A program made the translations under genes and the position numbers. 7,700 bases of DNA from JASGDB01 sp049841315 (lineage in GTDB: Bacteria > Bacteroidota > Bacteroidia > Flavobacteriales > Weeksellaceae), in assembly GCA_049841315.1 (NCBI GenBank), contig JASGDB010000104.1:1-7700 (forward strand), given 5' to 3'. Position 1 is the first letter of the stretch, and every line of letters begins with the position of its first letter. Shown one piece after another: positions 6,688 to 7,700 of this stretch. Below the pieces are notes generated by a model that worked only from the letters and a program-made list of their open reading frames with translations, made no database searches and was not told where the DNA came from.

Positions 6688-6695
6688 TAAATTTG
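6688..6695 (+). promoter_or_regulatory. -7 box of the potassium channel promoter
   Basis: TAAATTTG matches TAnnTTTG exactly and lies 21 bases before the ATG at 6717. Its TTTG contains the TTG at 6693 that could be misread as a start codon. It overlaps the palindrome AATTTATAAATT (6682-6693), and CAAATTT (6673-6679) is the inverted copy of AAATTTG (6689-6695). No TTG -33 element is evident. Confidence 0.5.
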
Positions 6696-6716
6696 CCTTT
6701 ACATAAAAGAAGTATT

Positions 6717-7544
6717 ATGAAACCAGAGTACGACCTGATTCCGGAAGACAACCCAATATTCAAAAAAATATACCGGATTATCTATTTTTCGGACACACCT
6801 GCCGGAAAACTCTTTGACATCGGGCTTTTGGCACTGATACTCATAAGCACCGTGCTCATCATGCTGGAAACAGTTCCCATAATAGGGACTCGATACCATA
6901 CTGTTTTTTACAGCATAGAGTTCGTTATTACCATCATTTTTACCATAGAATACATCCTGAGAATCATCTGCGTAAAAGACCGTGAAGAATACATTTTCAG
7001 CACACTCGGCATTCTGGATTTGCTTTCCATACTTCCGTTTTTTATAGGGCTGATGTTCCCTGCCATGCATTATTTCATCATTTTGAGGATGTTGAGAATG
7101 TTGAGAATTTTCAGGATTTTCAACCTTGCGGATTACATGCACGACGGGCAGTACATTATTTCCGCATTGAAAACCAGCTCCCGAAAAATCTATATTTTCC
7201 TGCTTTTTCTCTGTATTTTCATTGTAATTATCGGCTCTCTGATGTATGTAGTAGAAGATGGTGAAAACGGATTTACCAGTATTCCTCAATCCATTTATTG
7301 GGCGGTAGTAACTATTACAACCGTAGGTTACGGCGATATAGCTCCGGTAACTGCAATCGGGAAAGTGCTTTCCATTATTTTAATGCTCTGCGGTTATTCC
7401 ATAATCGCTGTTCCCACGGGGATTGTAACATCCGAAATGAAAAATACCCCCAAAACATTCAAAGATGCCTGCCAAAGATGCGGAAACGAAGAAATAGACA
7501 AGGATGCCAGGTACTGCAAAAAATGCGGAGAAAAACAAGTATAA
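6717..7544 (+). CDS. Voltage-gated potassium channel with C-terminal zinc ribbon
   Basis: This is a 275-residue inner-membrane ion transporter of the six-helix voltage-gated cation channel family. Estimated helices are S1 32-52, S2 63-86, S3 96-115, S4 119-138, S5 156-179 and S6 214-238. S4 carries four gating arginines at every third position (R124, R127, R130, R133). The pore loop ends in TTVGYGD (201-207), the K+ selectivity filter. The cytoplasmic tail ends in CQRCG...YCKKCG, with cysteines 252, 255, 267 and 270, which is a plausible rubredoxin-like or zinc-ribbon metal site. The length is normal for a short bacterial Kv channel plus this tail. An upstream TTG at 6693 is in frame, but it is part of the -7 box, so I use ATG 6717. 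The gene is divergent from the antitoxin and is probably a single-gene transcript ending at its own terminator. Confidence 0.93.
   Translation: MKPEYDLIPEDNPIFKKIYRIIYFSDTPAGKLFDIGLLALILISTVLIMLETVPIIGTRYHTVFYSIEFVITIIFTIEYILRIICVKDREEYIFSTLGILDLLSILPFFIGLMFPAMHYFIILRMLRMLRIFRIFNLADYMHDGQYIISALKTSSRKIYIFLLFLCIFIVIIGSLMYVVEDGENGFTSIPQSIYWAVVTITTVGYGDIAPVTAIGKVLSIILMLCGYSIIAVPTGIVTSEMKNTPKTFKDACQRCGNEEIDKDARYCKKCGEKQV
7080..7124 (+). repeat. Nine-base repeats encoding the S4 voltage sensor
   Basis: Five consecutive 9-base units, ATTTTGAGG, ATGTTGAGA, ATGTTGAGA, ATTTTCAGG and ATTTTCAAC, lie in frame within the channel gene. Each encodes two hydrophobic residues plus Arg (the last has Asn), residues 122-136. 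Units two and three are identical. The pattern follows from the S4 protein motif, but the DNA-level identity is higher than the protein alone requires. Confidence 0.8.
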
Positions 7545-7576
7545 AAAAAGAGCAGAAAATTTTGCTCTTTTTATTT
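7545..7576 (+). terminator. Intrinsic terminator of the channel gene
   Basis: AAAAAGAGCA (7545-7554) pairs with TGCTCTTTTT (7563-7572) around an 8-base loop and is followed by ATTT, directly after the channel stop codon. The A-run on the left means it could also act weakly on transcripts coming from the right on the minus strand. Confidence 0.88.
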
Positions 7577-7637
7577 GGTTCTTCGACAAAAACTGTGGAT
7601 TTTAAAATTAACATTTATCTATAAATTCTAAATTCCT

Positions 7638-7677
7638 GTTCTTTTGTCTTGAAACAAAAGAACCAAAAGTTCAAGAC
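7638..7677. repeat. Overlapping palindromes, possible dispersed intergenic repeat
   Basis: GTTCTTTTG (7638-7646) and CAAAAGAAC (7655-7663) form a 9-base inverted repeat with an 8-base loop. Overlapping it, GTCTTGAA (7646-7653) and TTCAAGAC (7670-7677) form a second inverted repeat. The two hairpins share bases and exclude one another. The minus strand reads open through the element (KILAEFPSLELLVLLFQDKR, then TGI and a stop). From memory, short peptides like this recur in flavobacterial genomes as translations of dispersed repeats. Whether it is multicopy cannot be seen from one window. Confidence 0.5.
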
Positions 7678-7700
7678 TTGGAAACTCGGCTAAAATTTTA

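Noticed and set aside
6699..7289. 196-codon minus-strand open frame opposite the channel
   Set aside because: It is antisense to the potassium channel, whose S4 and TVGYGD filter are certain, and its own residues look like a complementary-strand artefact.

Overview
The window looks like chromosomal DNA of a flavobacterium, most likely Chryseobacterium or a close relative. It is AT-rich, the gaps are short, and genes start without clear Shine-Dalgarno sites. Several genes are instead preceded by the Bacteroidetes -7 promoter box TAnnTTTG. The protein sequences (acyl-CoA dehydrogenase, the Nif3-like protein, the cysteine-free zinc-ribbon homologue) have the form I associate with Flavobacteriia. 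The genus is an inference.

Layout from left to right. Positions 1-228 hold no convincing gene, but contain a probable minus-strand terminator. A small membrane-anchored protein of unknown function (229-594, minus) follows an acyl-CoA dehydrogenase (659-1801, minus). Divergent from the dehydrogenase, across 140 bases, is a long-chain acyl-CoA ligase (1942-3720, plus). The ligase activates fatty acids and the dehydrogenase could catalyse the first oxidation step of beta-oxidation, so the pair makes metabolic sense. A strong bidirectional terminator (3739-3771) separates the ligase from a convergent minus-strand cluster.

That cluster reads, in transcription order, Xre/MbcA-type antitoxin (6606-6145), RES-domain toxin (6139-5687), Nif3-like metal-binding protein (5673-4576) and coiled-coil protein with a degenerate zinc ribbon (4573-3791). 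The gaps are 5, 13 and 2 bases, so it is probably one operon: a toxin-antitoxin module placed directly upstream of two conserved non-defence genes. Divergent from the antitoxin is a six-helix voltage-gated potassium channel with a C-terminal zinc ribbon (6717-7544, plus), followed by a good terminator. The last 60 bases hold a palindrome-rich element that looks like a dispersed intergenic repeat.

Two start sites were moved. The longer reading frames of the acyl-CoA ligase and the channel begin at TTG triplets (1885 and 6693) that are better explained as promoter elements. The antitoxin's longer frame likewise runs back across its own -7 box. I see no RNA gene, CRISPR array, prophage or insertion sequence. 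Most of the window is ordinary, and no clearly undescribed system is visible. The points most worth a second look are the toxin-antitoxin/housekeeping operon, the cysteine-less zinc ribbon, the channel with a zinc ribbon and a nine-base-repeat voltage sensor, and the right-edge palindromic element.
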